A DNA stretch of 20,954 bases, taken from Fragilaria radians. Taxonomy: Eukaryota; Bacillariophyta; Fragilariophyceae; Fragilariales; Fragilariaceae. Under the pieces are notes generated by a model, which did no database searches, was not told the origin of the DNA, and saw nothing but the letters and a program-made list of their open reading frames with translations. How positions within the stretch are numbered: the first letter of the stretch is position 1; every line of letters begins with the position of its first letter. Shown here piece after piece: positions 1-10,577 of the stretch. Location of the stretch: NCBI GenBank assembly GCA_900642245.1, contig CAAAJI010000684.1:8276-29229 (forward strand), given 5' to 3'. The position numbers and the translations under genes are program-made.

Positions 1-1
1 T

Positions 2-184
2 TTAATTCGATATCTCACGTGTGATATACGACTTCACCAAGCATGCAAAATATGCCATCTATGGTTGCACGCTAAAGAGTTCTTTGACAATGGCTCAAAA
101 GAACAAGCGAGCCAAAGGACAAACCCTCTATTCTTTTGGAGGGAATACTGCAAAATGACAAACGCTGGGCCAGAACTGCTATAA
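2..184 (+). CDS. Open frame entering from the left edge, unrecognised
   Basis: A frame is open from the first bases of the window to a TAA at 182-184, giving about 60 residues with no start inside the window. Its C-terminal part contains PLFFWREYCK followed by GPELL. The W...P.L spacing faintly recalls the C-terminal part of hAT transposases, but the match is too short to assign. It may be the last exon of a gene to the left, a transposon remnant, or chance. I do not recognise it. Confidence 0.2.
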   Translation, partial: LIRYLTCDIRLHQACKICHLWLHAKEFFDNGSKEQASQRTNPLFFWREYCKMTNAGPELL

Positions 185-958
185 CCCAAAAATTATTGCA
201 GAAGAACATCTTGAAGACTCATATGACTTAGCAATAACTATTACTATCATTGAGATGGTATTTTTTCACTCGAAAAGTAGAACTAGCAAATGTTGTGTAA
301 TCCTAACTAATCTTTCCATTTTAATGACCAGTTTAGTGACGAAAATTAGACACACCTCAATAGTATTGTATATAATTATTCTTCAACACTTTTGTGTTTC
401 TTCCTGCTTAGAATGCAATCTACATACTAAATAATTGTCATTATATGACATCAGTAGTGATTGAAAATGATGATAATTCAATGCCAATTTGTAATTGATG
501 TATCCCAGATTTCTCCTTTCAATCACAAAACTAGCAGAAGGAACTGCTTACAAAGCACCTTATATCCACCCCCGATTTTATCAGGAAACAGATATTACAA
601 AAATGCCATATCTGATACAGTTTTGAAAATAATCAATGTGTCAACTTCCACAATTAGATTTAATTATCCAAGTGTTCTAGATAAATTCGCAGATGAAGCC
701 TTGGGGTTGGGATTGCGGTTCTTTATCCTTTAACTGGGATGGTATCCATATCCTCAGTATTAATGTTTTGTAATTGAGTTCAAGGTACCTCGTCACTCAG
801 GAGTTATGCTATCATCAGCGATTGAAGATTTGAACTAGTTATCAATCTCAGAAGATATTTTTACTCATTCAGAATTCAAAATACTTTTGGGATAGATGGG
901 GATAAAATTACCTTACGCAAGCATAATAAAAATCTAACTCAGAATGTGTTTTGATGCA
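185..958. other. AT-rich intergenic stretch, no gene seen
   Basis: About 770 bp of AT-rich sequence. The only longer open frame (461-733, plus) begins at TTG, has no ATG giving a convincing protein and shows no known motif. I see no RNA gene, tandem array or coding signature. Confidence 0.6.
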
Positions 959-1238
959 TGACGTTCGAAGTACGTCAGTTTTAAGAGACACTTCGGTTTC
1001 GGCAAAGATTTTCCTTCGCTACTACTACTACTGGCTGGCGAGTAGTCCCCCATATGCTTTCGAGCCACCAAAATCTTTTTTGATAGTGCACTGGAGGAGA
1101 TTCCCAACGTCAAGTTCCGTATTTCACGTGCCACAAGATAGCAGTTCTCAAAATAATTGAAGCGATAATTTGTGTACAGCTTGCTTCTTCTCTGACTCCC
1201 CAACTTGAATTTTGACTCGCCTTCTTCTTCTTCTTCCA
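959..1238 (+). promoter_or_regulatory. Upstream region of thiC with CRE-like sites and a G-box
   Basis: TGACGT at 959-964 and ACGTCA at 972-977 form an inverted pair seven bases apart, about 265 bp before the thiC ATG. A further ACGTCA lies at 1107-1112 and a palindromic CACGTG at 1125-1130. TGACGT/ACGTCA are the cores of the CO2/cAMP-responsive elements bound by bZIP factors in diatoms such as Phaeodactylum. CACGTG is a general bHLH/bZIP G-box. A polypyrimidine TTC/CTT run at about 1219-1238 directly precedes the ATG. The sites are visible in the sequence; their use in regulation is inference. Confidence 0.4.
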
Positions 1239-3229
1239 ATGTTGATTCGTTCGGTTACCCTAATCGCTCTTCTTCTGTTGACAAATTATGACGAGAATGA
1301 TGGCACAGTTCAAGCGTTTGTGACTCCAAATCTTGCCGGATCCAACATTCATGCAAGACAAAGATTGATGACATCCTCATCATCATCACCAACATCCCTT
1401 CGGGTTTTGACAGATCCACTCCCATCCGATTTGTTGGTGACACGTGAAGCGAATATCAAACCCACGAAACGTACGAAGCCCACCATTGATCCATACAATC
1501 CTGATTTTAATCAAATTTCATCGGTGGCCTATCATGATGCCATTCCCTCGTTCTAACCAAGGAATATGTTTCTGTCTTACACGAATCAACAGGTCATGAA
1601 CTACAAATTCCATTCCGTCGCGTACATTTGGATGATCCAGAGGAACCCTATTTGGATTTGTATGATACGTCAGGTCCACAAAATGTTGACCCCAAATTGG
1701 GTTTACCCAAGTTACGTCAAGAATGGATCGATGCTCGTGAGGGACAACATGAGCGATACACTCAAATGCACTTTGCTCGAAAGGGTTTGATTACAGAAGA
1801 AATGCTCTTTGTGGCAGAACGAGAACATATCGATCCAGAATTTGTCCGATCCGAGGTGGCTCGTGGTCGTGCCATTATTTGCTCCAATAAGAAGCATCCA
1901 GAACTCGAACCACAAATCATTGGTCGGATGTTCAAGGTCAAGATTAATGCCAATATTGGAAACTCGGCCATTACATCCTCTATCGAAGAAGAAGTTGAAA
2001 AGTTACAATGGTCGACTCTTTGGGGTGCTGACACTCTCATGGACCTAAGTACCGGGAAGCACATTCATCAAACCCGTGAATGGATCCTTCGGAATTCTCC
2101 TATCCCTGTCGGGACTGTACCCATCTACCAAGCACTTGAAAAGGTGGATGGTATCGCTGAGAACCTAACATGGGAAGTCTTTAAGGAAACACTCTTGGAA
2201 CAAGCCGAACAGGGTGTCGACTATTTCACTATCCATGCTGGGGTTCTTCTCTCTTACGTTCCTCTTACCATCCACCGTAAGACTGGCATCGTCTCTCGAG
2301 GAGGTTCCATTCATGCCAAATGGAATATCTTTCACCACAAGGAGAATTTCGCCTATGAACACTGGGATGAAATTCTTGACATTTGTGCCAAGTACGACAT
2401 TGCCCTCTCCATTGGTGATGGATTACGTCCTGGATCTATCTACGATGCCAATGATGAAGCACAATTTGCTGAACTCCGAACACAGGGTCTATTGACGAAA
2501 CGTGCATGGGAGAAGGACGTACAGGTTATGAACGAAGGTCCTGGTCATGTGCCACTACATAAGATTCCAGAAAATATGAGAAATCAACTGGATTGGTGTA
2601 TGGAGGCACCCTTTTACACATTGGGACCACTCACGACTGACATTGCACCTGGCTACGACCACATTACATCTGCAATTGGTGCTGCCAACATTGCAGCCTT
2701 GGGAACCGCCATGTTATGTTATGTAACACCCAAGGAACATTTGGGATTACCCAATCGCGACGATGTCAAGGCCGGAATTATTGCCTACAAGATTGCTGCA
2801 CATGCGGCCGACCTTGCCAAGGGTCTACCAGGAGCTCAGATGCGAGATGATGCCCTTAGTAAGGCACGATTTGAATTCCGTTGGAATGATCAATTCAATC
2901 TTGCCTTGGATCCTGTCACCGCGCGAGCGTTTCATGATGAAACTCTAGACAGTGAGGCCTCCAAATCAAGTCACTTTTGTTCCATGTGTGGTCCTAAATT
3001 TTGTTCGATGAAAATTACAGAGGACGTTCGACAATATGCCGCAGAGAATGGTTATTACGGTGATGCCGTCACAGAAGTAGTATTGCAAAAGGGCATGGAG
3101 GAAATGAGTGAAAAGTATAAGGAATTGGGAAATAAGCTTTATTTGGAAACGATGGAAAATGTCGTGAATCCCTTGGATGGTGTGGAAAGTATCGGAGCGT
3201 CAATGTTGGACTCTCATAGTTCTCCCTAA
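1239..3229 (+). CDS. thiC: Plastid phosphomethylpyrimidine synthase ThiC, with one frame change
   Basis: Radical-SAM enzyme that converts aminoimidazole ribotide to HMP-phosphate, the pyrimidine half of thiamine, in the plastid. The ATG at 1239 opens a signal peptide (residues 1-25, hydrophobic LIALLLL) ending in Q-AF, like the ASAFAP site of diatom plastid presequences. An upstream TTG at 1212 is not needed. The first frame runs 105 residues to YHDAIPSF and hits TAA at 1554. The protein resumes in another frame at TKEYVSVLHESTGHE (from 1556) and stays open to 3229, about 660 residues in all, near the usual plant/algal length. Conserved blocks are YDTSGPQNVD, NANIGNSA, DYFTIHAGV, SRGGSI, GDGLRPG, EGPGHVP, APGYDH and the C-terminal cluster motif FCSMCGPKFCSMKI (cysteine codons at 2978, 2987 and 3002, CX2CX4C). 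The frame change needs one extra base or two fewer. Since all else is intact, it may be a sequence error or a recent lesion. Confidence 0.96.
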
Positions 3230-3740
3230 ATCGATCATGTCATGGAAACGTTAGTTCGTTCTGGGATAATTTTGATTTTTATCCTGAAAATATAGTTACC
3301 ATTTAAAACTAGATGTCAGATGACTATAGTTCTTTATTGTATGATTTGATGGAATTAGGACTTTTTCCGCTTGCCGTATGCAATTTGTTGATCCATGAAA
3401 AAGGAACAAACTTTTTGCTCTCAATGTGGTAGTTCTTAGTTACTTGTCAATATCTAACTCAACTGATTATATATCGCACAATTGTAACAGTGAAATGGAA
3501 GGATAATCAAGTTACATTTATTATCGTGTTACAATGTTATGATTTTAAAAGAAATAACTTCAATTCATAAATGATACAATACTTTCAACCTAACAGCTGA
3601 CATCCATGTTTTGGAATGGAAGTAAAGATGTCTAGAGCCATCTGAATAACACTATCTGCAAGCTATTGTTGTTATTCTTTGTGGAAATTATGCTCGGAGC
3701 GTAAAGATGCCCAGAGATTTTTTTCTGAATGACATTATCT
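3230..3740. other. Intergenic region between two convergent genes
   Basis: About 510 bp holding the 3' ends of thiC and of the minus-strand ATPase gene. It is AT-rich and I see no gene. I looked for a TPP riboswitch core (CTGAGA), which has been predicted in 3' untranslated regions of diatom thiC, and did not find that hexamer here. Confidence 0.6.
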
Positions 3741-6700
3741 TCAAACTATTGTTTTTAACTTCTGCTCAAGATGCTCGGCTTTTGCAATAGCTCCCCATTT
3801 TCTATAAACGGCAACAGCTTGCTTATGATAAGTGTTACAACGATCCGCATGTGGAGGATCTTGCTTCCACAATACTTTGGCCAAACGTTCATATGCAAGA
3901 GCCTCAAACAATCGGCATTTACTAATATCACAAGCCTTTGCAGCCTCTTCAAAGCTAAAAACAAGTTTTTCGCTTAAAGAGCTACGCATGCATAGCTGTG
4001 CCATCGCATCAAGGAGATAAGTTGGGCCGATTAACATTTCAGTTCCGGTTTTGGACCAATAGTGAACCCTCCGATGTAACCTACTAGCAAGTCTCCTATG
4101 CATAATCTTTCCTGTAGTAAGGTAGCTCTCATAGTGGAATATTGCTAACCAAGTTTGTATAAAGCCAGTGGAAAAATGACCTTGCACTTCATTTCTATGC
4201 TTTGTAATCAATGAGAGACTACTTGGCATACATTTAAATTCGTTAAACACATAATTTGCAATTGACTCCATGATGTGCAAACACATCAGTGCCAATTTGG
4301 AATCTATGCGATTTATGGTACATGCAAATGCTTCGTCCAGAGCTTCTCCTCGTAACTTTGAAGGATCATGATTGAAAGCATCTCCAGATAAATTTAGCAG
4401 CTACGATAGAAGAATAATCTGAATGTGAGAATATTCATGATACAATAATTTATGAAACATAGAAACTTACTACTTGCCACAGAGGGAGAAGAAATGTCAA
4501 AGCAATCTTTAAATCAAAGTCTCGCATCTCATTTACAAAACTTCTCACAACTTGGTGTAAATCAGATAAGTGATCATCAAGGTATAGTGCACTTATAACC
4601 CATGAATTAAATCCTAACAGCGCAAAATTGATATAGCCATAGCTCATTGCAAGTTTGTAAGCTAGGAAGAGCTCATTTCGAGAAACGGAATCAAACTTTT
4701 TCCTCCAAAAGTGATTGAAGCCAAGGTTGATTATAATGGTCGTTCCCCTTATGGAATTCATATCATACTTCTCGATTAAAACAAAAGACAACCTTTCACA
4801 CTCTATGGAAACATCAAATTCGCCCAAGGCAGCATGAATAGATCCCCAAAAGGCTAAAATAATAGGTGTATGCATTTTTGATATACCATATTTAAGGGTG
4901 AAACGAAACATACGAAGACAGATGGCAGCGTATGTTTCTTTGTATACATCACCAAGAATGAATGCATTGAGTGCAACTATTTTCATGATTGACAGCGAAA
5001 GTAAAACCGTCTGATCTGCAACCTCTGTAAGTGACAGCAAGTCCTTCAATTTTCTCCTGCCTAGTTTCGCCTTTGCCATGAATAATTCTTTTACAACAAC
5101 CACATTGGTGATATTGCGAGGAAATCTGATTCCTAATTGACGTAGAACGTTCAATCCAAGGATGATTGACTCTTTCATGTAGCCCTGAGTAGTCAGAGAA
5201 TCCATTTCAATTACAAATGCTGTTGATCGATGATGAAGAACTTTGGCATGCTGATGAATTACAGCGATCATATCAGCACTACGTGAATAGCATCCAATAT
5301 TTTTCTCCGTTTCTGCAGCTGTATTGAATAAGTCCAAGCATAAGTCATATTTCTCATCCCAACAAACATCAGGCAGAAGCAAGGAAATAGCAAGCCGTAG
5401 GTACTCTGATGCCAACAGGAAAGCAGATTTGTTAATTATTCGCTTTGCCGCAACCAGATTCAATTCAATTAGATAGTATCTATCGCCCAAATAATCAACA
5501 ATACATGCTGCACGATTTAGATTATCTGCAGCCAATAGGACAAATGAATCATCGATCTTCGTAGTATCCTTATCTTTTACGGAGTTCCATATCAAAGTAC
5601 CAATACGTTGGTGCAGTAATTTCCTCTCCATTTCGTCAGGCATCAAGCCTTCATATAGAGCTTCTTGAATCTTGTCATGGGCAAACTTATACTCATCGTC
5701 TCGACTTAGTTTTTCTAAAAGACCTTCTGTCACTGCTACATTTAACGCCGAAGTGATCCATTCTTGGATAGTTTCTTTGGACTTATGATCAAAGCTGTAT
5801 TCAGTCGATATGGTATCTTGTTCTTCGTACACTATTGTGATTAGAACGACAATGGGAAACTCATGACCGATGAAAGATGCCATTTGTAATATCGATCGTA
5901 CTTGTTCAGGAAGATTTTTCATCCTTGTCTCCAATATGGAAGCCAAATTCTGTGAAACGTTGGTCATCTGCATGATTTGGGACTCGTCCCAATTCCATTC
6001 ACCATTGCATGCAATTGACAATAGACCTTTCCTATGAATATTTTCAAGAAAGATGAGGACATAAAAGGGAATACCATTTGTCTTCTTCCAAATGAGCTGA
6101 CTTAAGGATATCGTGGAAGATGAGTCCATTTCAAGTTTTATGGACATCAGCTCATTTAGTTGAATAGCGTCCAAGGAACCAAGAAAAATGTCGGTGATAC
6201 GTGCGGAATAAATTGAAGAAGTCGACGATGACGATTCGGCATCATCGCCCTGAACCATGTCATCTGCAAGACTATACTTTTGTAGCATATCCATCGATAT
6301 TTCACCCTCGCGATAAGAGCAAATGATCAATATGTTGCTTGCCAAAGTATCGGTAATGATCGACTTCAAAACATCTAGTGAAGCATGATCAGCCCATTGT
6401 ACGTCATCCAAGAATAAAACAAGAGGATTTTCTGACGAAGCCACCGAACGGAGAAAAGATCGAAATAGTTGCTTGAATCTCTGAAAAGACTTTCCCATGT
6501 CTTCTTCTCTGTTCGGTATGCTTACTTGATCGAAATCATCTTCACTTATTTGAAGCAACTTTGGGATCAGATTTCCTAGAAGATTGACTTCAGGACCCAG
6601 GACGGATCGAACTCGATCACGAATTTCACCACAGTTTTTCTTATTCAAAATTTGTCGACAGATTTGATCTGAAGCTGCAACAAGCGCAGAATATGGAGCA

Positions 6701-7059
6701 TGTGATTGAAGCTGATCAAATTTACCTTCAACATAGAGAGCTTCTGGAGGAAGATTCCTTGCAAAAGATTGTACCAATGAACTCTTCCCACAGCCGGATA
6801 TTCCGTGAATGACTACTAGTTCAGTTGATTGTTGTTCAATTATACGATTCATGCATTCCTGCAGCTGCCTGGATTCTTCCTCACGACCTACAAGTATGCT
6901 ATTCTTTGATAGATTGAAATGCTTATTTGTTGTTGAGTCACTTTCAAGTTCGTTTCGTTCTGATTTCGTCGAACGGAGTTTTCCACCACTAGCGAAAGAA
7001 CTTCTGTATTGTAATGAATTTACAACTCTTGACAGGAGTGGATTTTGTTGTTGCTCCAT
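3741..7059 (-). CDS. STAND-type AAA ATPase with TPR-like repeats, two exons
   Basis: Exon 1 runs 7059-4471 (863 codons) and exon 2 runs 4400-3741 (219 codons plus stop), giving 1082 residues. The ATG at 7059 has a good context (AAGATGG). An upstream in-frame TTG at 7095 is preceded by a stop at 7105-7107. An AAA_16 domain follows a short basic N-terminus: Walker A GISGCGKS at 86-93, the family motif EGKFDQ at 111-116, Walker B LVLFLDDVQWAD at 213-224, then CSYRE as sensor region. The remaining two thirds are helical, with TPR-like repeats ending in YRKWGAIAKAEHLEQKL. This matches the ATPase-plus-TPR core of bacterial multi-domain Ser/Thr- or histidine-kinase regulators, where a GAF and kinase module usually follows. 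Here the protein stops, and no kinase, cyclase or DNA-binding domain is visible. It is probably an ATP-dependent signalling or assembly switch; partner and ligand are unknown. Confidence 0.88.
4401..4470 (-). other. 70-bp phase-0 intron in the ATPase gene
   Basis: On the minus strand the donor GTAAGT begins at 4470 and the acceptor ...TCGTAG ends at 4401. Without splicing the frame stops at 4450. Splicing joins the codon at 4473-4471 (Val) to CTG at 4400 with no partial codon and restores the open frame to 3741. Length and borders are typical of small diatom introns. Confidence 0.85.
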
Positions 7060-7284
7060 CTTTCTTTCGCGGTGTCTGGCGTAAGAAGTGGACAAGCCTG
7101 CCGACTATTTTGGAAGTCACTCACTTTCTACTATTTATGACTTCGTCGGAAACGTCATAGTTTCTACGAAGACTTGTACTTGTGTAGAAGGTACGATTCA
7201 AATATTTTGATAAGTGCCAGTCAATTTCTAGTTAGAAATATGGATTGTGCTAGCCGTTCACGAAAAACAAGCTATAATGAACTT
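7060..7284 (-). promoter_or_regulatory. Upstream region of the ATPase gene
   Basis: About 225 bp separate the ATPase start from the purine-rich end of Copia element A. On the minus strand a TGACGT site lies at 7157-7152, about 93 bp before the ATG. It sits between GACTTCGT and ACGAAGAC, an imperfect inverted repeat. Any promoter must be compact or include retroelement sequence. The regulatory role is inferred only from position. Confidence 0.3.
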
Positions 7285-7317
7285 ACTTCCCCCCTAAAAC
7301 TTCTCCCGTGCCGTCGC

Positions 7318-8540
7318 ACGTTTCCTGATTTACATTTATCACTCAATTTAAAATATCTATCTTGATGATTCCATCTTCCACATTCTCTCTAATAAAATGA
7401 TATCAAGTATCAACGTACAGGGTGAGTAAGCCTGTTGAAGCATTTTGCGAAATAAAATTTCCACCAATATTATCAGTTTAGACAATAATTGGTAGCTCAA
7501 CATCAAATCCAATATCCTGGAGAAGATAATACATAAATTTAATCTCCTTCAAAGATTCAGAAATTGTCAAATACTTAGCTTGCATGCAATACAAATTGAA
7601 ACAGGTACACCCATCAGGTAAATAAGGAACCCCGTCACGCTAATCCTTGTTTCTGGATCTCCAGCCCAGTCCCTGTTCAGAATTAAATTCCAAACTTTCT
7701 TACCAATATTTGGTCGAATTTGAGGCCAAAACTCTTTGCATCCAAAATAAATTTGACGACTCTCAAGGTAAGTCCCAACGGTGGCACTGTCCATAAATTT
7801 TGGTAATTCTTTCACAATATTACTGATATCAGGTCTTTTATAATTTGTTAAACGGAGAAGCATGCCAGCACCAGAAAAATAACGTTATCAGTTCTTAATC
7901 CTTGTCTGGTCCAGCCACTTTAAACCTGGGCTTTCCAGGAGTCCTATAGACCTATCATCCAAGTACTTTACTAACAAATTTATTAAACAAACTATTGATT
8001 AAATGAGGTTTCAAGTCATGATCTGATTCAAATCCTTCTTTTCCATGACCGGACAGTTCAAATAGTCCTTGAGACTCTTTTCAACCTTTAAATTGAAGTC
8101 ATTTCCCCTTAAATCAACAGCCAGCTTGGCAATGCGCTATTCATTTCCAATGATAATACAATCATCCACATAAATTCGAATAAGTACAACTCCATCTTCA
8201 TGCCATTTTATAACATGTACAGATCCAGCTTATTCTCCTTGAATCCACAGACTTTAAGATCAAAATCAACTTTTTAAGAAAATCTCTTGCGGCTTGAACT
8301 AAACCGTAGATTGTTTACTTTACTTGCAAGCAATGATTAGAAATAGTTCCAAACCCTCAGGAATATTCATGTAAACTTCCTCTTGAAGTTCACCATATAA
8401 GAAGGACCTTTCCATTTTGATGATCGAAGGTGGTAGTTCCCAAATTAGTTTAGAAACCAGCATAGTTACGTCTTTGATCACAGGAGCAAAGCTTTCGTTG
8501 AAATCAATGTCTGGAACGTGGCTGTATCAACGGTCAACAA
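7318..8540 (-). pseudogene. Copia A reverse transcriptase and RNase H remains
   Basis: Minus-strand translation gives, in shifting frames: VPDIDFNESFAPVIKDVT; ERSFLYGELQEEVYMNIPEG (RT N-terminal region); YGLVQAARDFLKKL; RIYVDDCIIIGNE with the catalytic YVDD at 8172-8161; KVEKSLKDYLNC; then TNYKRPDISNIVKELPKFMD. RNase H follows as DWAGDPETRISVTGF (DWAGD at 7671-7657), KEIKFMYYLLQDIG, TDNIGGNFISQNASTG and YHFIRENVEDG. At least three frame changes and several stops (after GNE, before TDN, before YHF) exclude function. Order and spacing are those of a Ty1/Copia pol C-terminus. Confidence 0.88.
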
Positions 8541-8607
8541 GTCTTGCTCTAAAACTTTCGTTTCCCGTGATGTTGATTATCCATTTGGTTTTGATAGTTC
8601 TTCCTCA

Positions 8608-9394
8608 TACTTCTGCCTAGCTCTAGTGATGGCGCATTCTTCACACGTCTTGAACTCACCACTTGACTTGAAATTATGAATCTTGGCAGTCTTCTACAAC
8701 CCATCCAAGCCGCAATTTCCTAAAACATTGTGAAAACTGTTAATAGTGATGCTCTTTTCAGGAGTTATGGAGATTGAAAGTTGAAAAATAATGTTGTATT
8801 TTAGAAAATAATATCCAACTACTCTTGTTTTTCTTACCATACAAGTGTGGAATCTTGACTGACTAATGTTTCGTTACTATAATATTCCTTTAGATTATCC
8901 AAATATTATTTAGGATGAATAATTCTATCCATATTATTCTGGTCAATCAAAATTTCTTCTGACTTATATTATTTAGAATGAAATATTTTGAAATTTTCAA
9001 ATCATGTTACACTTCATGAAACACTTGTGATTTTTTATCACCTAATTTTTACCCCCTAAATTTGTACACAAAAAACGACAGCCATCATTCTTTAAGGTTG
9101 TTGTTGTTTTAGATATGCTAATACATCTGATACCTCCATCATTTATATTTGCATGTACTAGCAACAATGGAGGTCTCCGAATGTTGGTACAAATGACATC
9201 TTCTTGAATTATTCATTTTCTAGTTTATTTTGTTGTGTTTACTATAATCACGAAGTGCTATCTTCTAGTTTTTAGAATATAGAACAAGTTAAACCTCCCA
9301 TTGTATTACATGCAATAGGGGACTTGTCAATAGACAGTTTGATCCCAGAAACGGAGCCATTCTTAGTTTTCATGACTCTATTAAACGTCAAGAT
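8608..9394 (-). pseudogene. Copia A pre-integrase domain, split by a solo LTR
   Basis: On the minus strand ILTFNRVMKTKNGSVSGIK (from 9394) continues to MGGLT just before the LTR. It resumes after the LTR with INSFHNVLGNCGLDG, KTAKIHNFKSSGEFK and CEECAITRARQK (ending near 8611). These are the GAG-pre-integrase signatures, including the His and CxxC zinc ligands. One stop lies after LGNCGLDGL. Only about 70 bp after ARQK the sequence passes into RT, so the integrase catalytic core has been deleted. The upstream join to gag also lacks the nucleocapsid and protease regions. Confidence 0.75.
8750..9286. repeat. Solo LTR, copy 1 (537 bp), in Copia A
   Basis: A stretch related over its whole length to 17185-17701. 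It starts TGCTCT and ends ...GAACA on the plus strand, so it has TG...CA termini. It is flanked by AGTGA (8745-8749) and AGTTA (9287-9291), a 5-bp duplication with one mismatch. It lies inside the pre-integrase coding region of Copia A; dropping it with one flank joins LT to INSFHNVLG in frame. Both copies share blocks such as ACTCTTGTTTT, GTGATT..TTATCACCTAA and TAGAATATAG. No internal terminal repeat or coding sequence is seen, which fits a solo LTR rather than a complete short element. Transcriptional orientation is undetermined. Confidence 0.75.
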
Positions 9395-9770
9395 CTTTCT
9401 TTAGAGATGATTATCTAAATTACTTGTCCAACTTAAGCATAGAAGGGGCAGAAATGGGTTCATTTTTATTCTTGAGAATTCGTTAGCCGCATTCCCACAG
9501 GATGATCCTTAGTCTTGCTCTCTTCGGCAGAATGAAAAGTAAGCTTGCCATTACTGATTTTAACATCAATAGAAAGAATGCGGTCTGTGTAAGCAATCTC
9601 ATTCAACTCGATAGTCCTGGACATCTTCTTTCCATTATCCAAAACATCATCTAAATCTTCATCTACTTTCTGAATTAATAACTTTCCTAACAATGAATCC
9701 TTAAACTGTAATCTCTAAGCCTTTGCTAGAAACTTCTCACTCCATATCGGCCATTCATCAACCATTCCGC
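9395..9770 (-). pseudogene. Copia A gag fragment
   Basis: Minus-strand translation gives EWPIWSEKFLAKA, a stop, then FKDSLLGKLLIQKVDEDLDD and ELNEIAYTDRILSIDVK followed by a frame change into GNAANEF. Another frame gives NEPISAPSMLKLDK and SSLKK. This is the N-terminal half of a CoDi-type Copia gag, whose usual form reads ...LNEIAYTELILSIDVKT... The nucleocapsid part with the zinc knuckle is absent, since pre-integrase begins directly after SSLKK. Nothing recognisable precedes about 9770 except weak similarity. Confidence 0.8.
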
Positions 9771-9800
9771 GGGAGGGGATAACTCTGATGGTCTCTCAGT

Positions 9801-10577
9801 ATATCCTTTAGCAAGAATATCATTTGGTTGCAGGTGTCAATCGGTGAGTAATTAAACGGGAAGGCACTTATTCAGTGTTATTGGTATGGATACCATTAGA
9901 GAAAAAACATAATGCGTATCAAAATATCTTCTCAAATAAACATTAATGCAATTACGTAAGAAATAATGCATTAGAAGCAGCTCACTTAGCTCATAACTAG
10001 CAACCAAGAAATTCTATCTTGATTTTATTTTATCTTCATTCAACTTATCCAAGTCAATTCAACTTCTACCAGCTACTTATGAGTGAATCCTACTTTTTTG
10101 TTTGACCAAGCCAATTTTGGGTTGAGGGTTACAAATTTCAACATTCTATCTTTCATTCAATAAAACTTTACTATTTCCTCTGACTAATTTTTTCAATGAA
10201 TGAATGAAGTGATATTGCCCCTTTTCATTTTGGTTTGTGCCGAGTCTTGGTGCTTTCGAATCGACATTTCCGAGAACAGGTCAAAAATTATAAACTTCTG
10301 CAGTTGTACAGGTCACAGGTGAGGTAAGTAAAGTAGAACAAGTAAATTTTCCGAAGTATTGAAACTCTTATTCAATCCGCGTATTTCTCCAATTCCTCAG
10401 ACGGAATGGATGCAGAATTTATATTCTGTCTTGCTAAGATTTTATTTTTTTCACGAATTTCCTTGAAATTTGGCCTTACTTCTTGAAGTCTTTCTGATTC
10501 GCGGCACGGAGTTTAGCCATAGTAAAATCCGAGTCCAATCAATACCAACCCCCGTTGTTACAAGAAAAAAAATTGAT
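9801..10577. other. Intergenic stretch between Copia A and a membrane-protein gene
   Basis: AT-rich sequence. A small inverted repeat TGGTATGGATACCA lies at about 9881-9894. On the minus strand its TGGTATC resembles the start of a Copia primer-binding site (complement of initiator Met-tRNA), but only six to seven bases agree. No LTR borders or genes are seen. The last 100 bp are the upstream region of the next gene. Confidence 0.4.

Larger units (their letters stand above)
7285..9800 (-). mobile_element. Copia retroelement A, internally deleted remnant
   Basis: Read on the minus strand, fragments follow in Copia order: gag (about 9770-9395), pre-integrase (9394-8608, split by a solo LTR), RT (about 8540-7870), and RNase H with tail (about 7863-7318). 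A polypurine stretch AGGGGGGAAG (7294-7285) follows and could be the plus-strand primer site. The protein resembles diatom CoDi-type Copia polyproteins, with blocks such as DWAGDPETRISVTGF and YHFIRENVEDG. Stops and frame changes are frequent. The rest of gag, the protease and the whole integrase core are missing, and I found no LTRs of its own at the ends. Confidence 0.85.

Noticed and set aside
461..733. 90-codon plus-strand open frame
   Set aside because: It begins at TTG, shows no motif and lies in AT-rich intergenic sequence; probably chance.
934..1239. Minus-strand frame starting MEEEEEGES
   Set aside because: Its acidic run is only the complement of the TTC/CTT-rich leader of thiC, and it overlaps the thiC upstream sites.
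1524..1561. A 38-bp GT...AG intron explaining the thiC frame change
   Set aside because: Too short for a diatom intron, and it would remove the conserved YHDAIPS residues.
9870..9910. Primer-binding site of Copia A at TGGTATC
   Set aside because: Only six to seven bases match initiator tRNA and no LTR end lies beside it.
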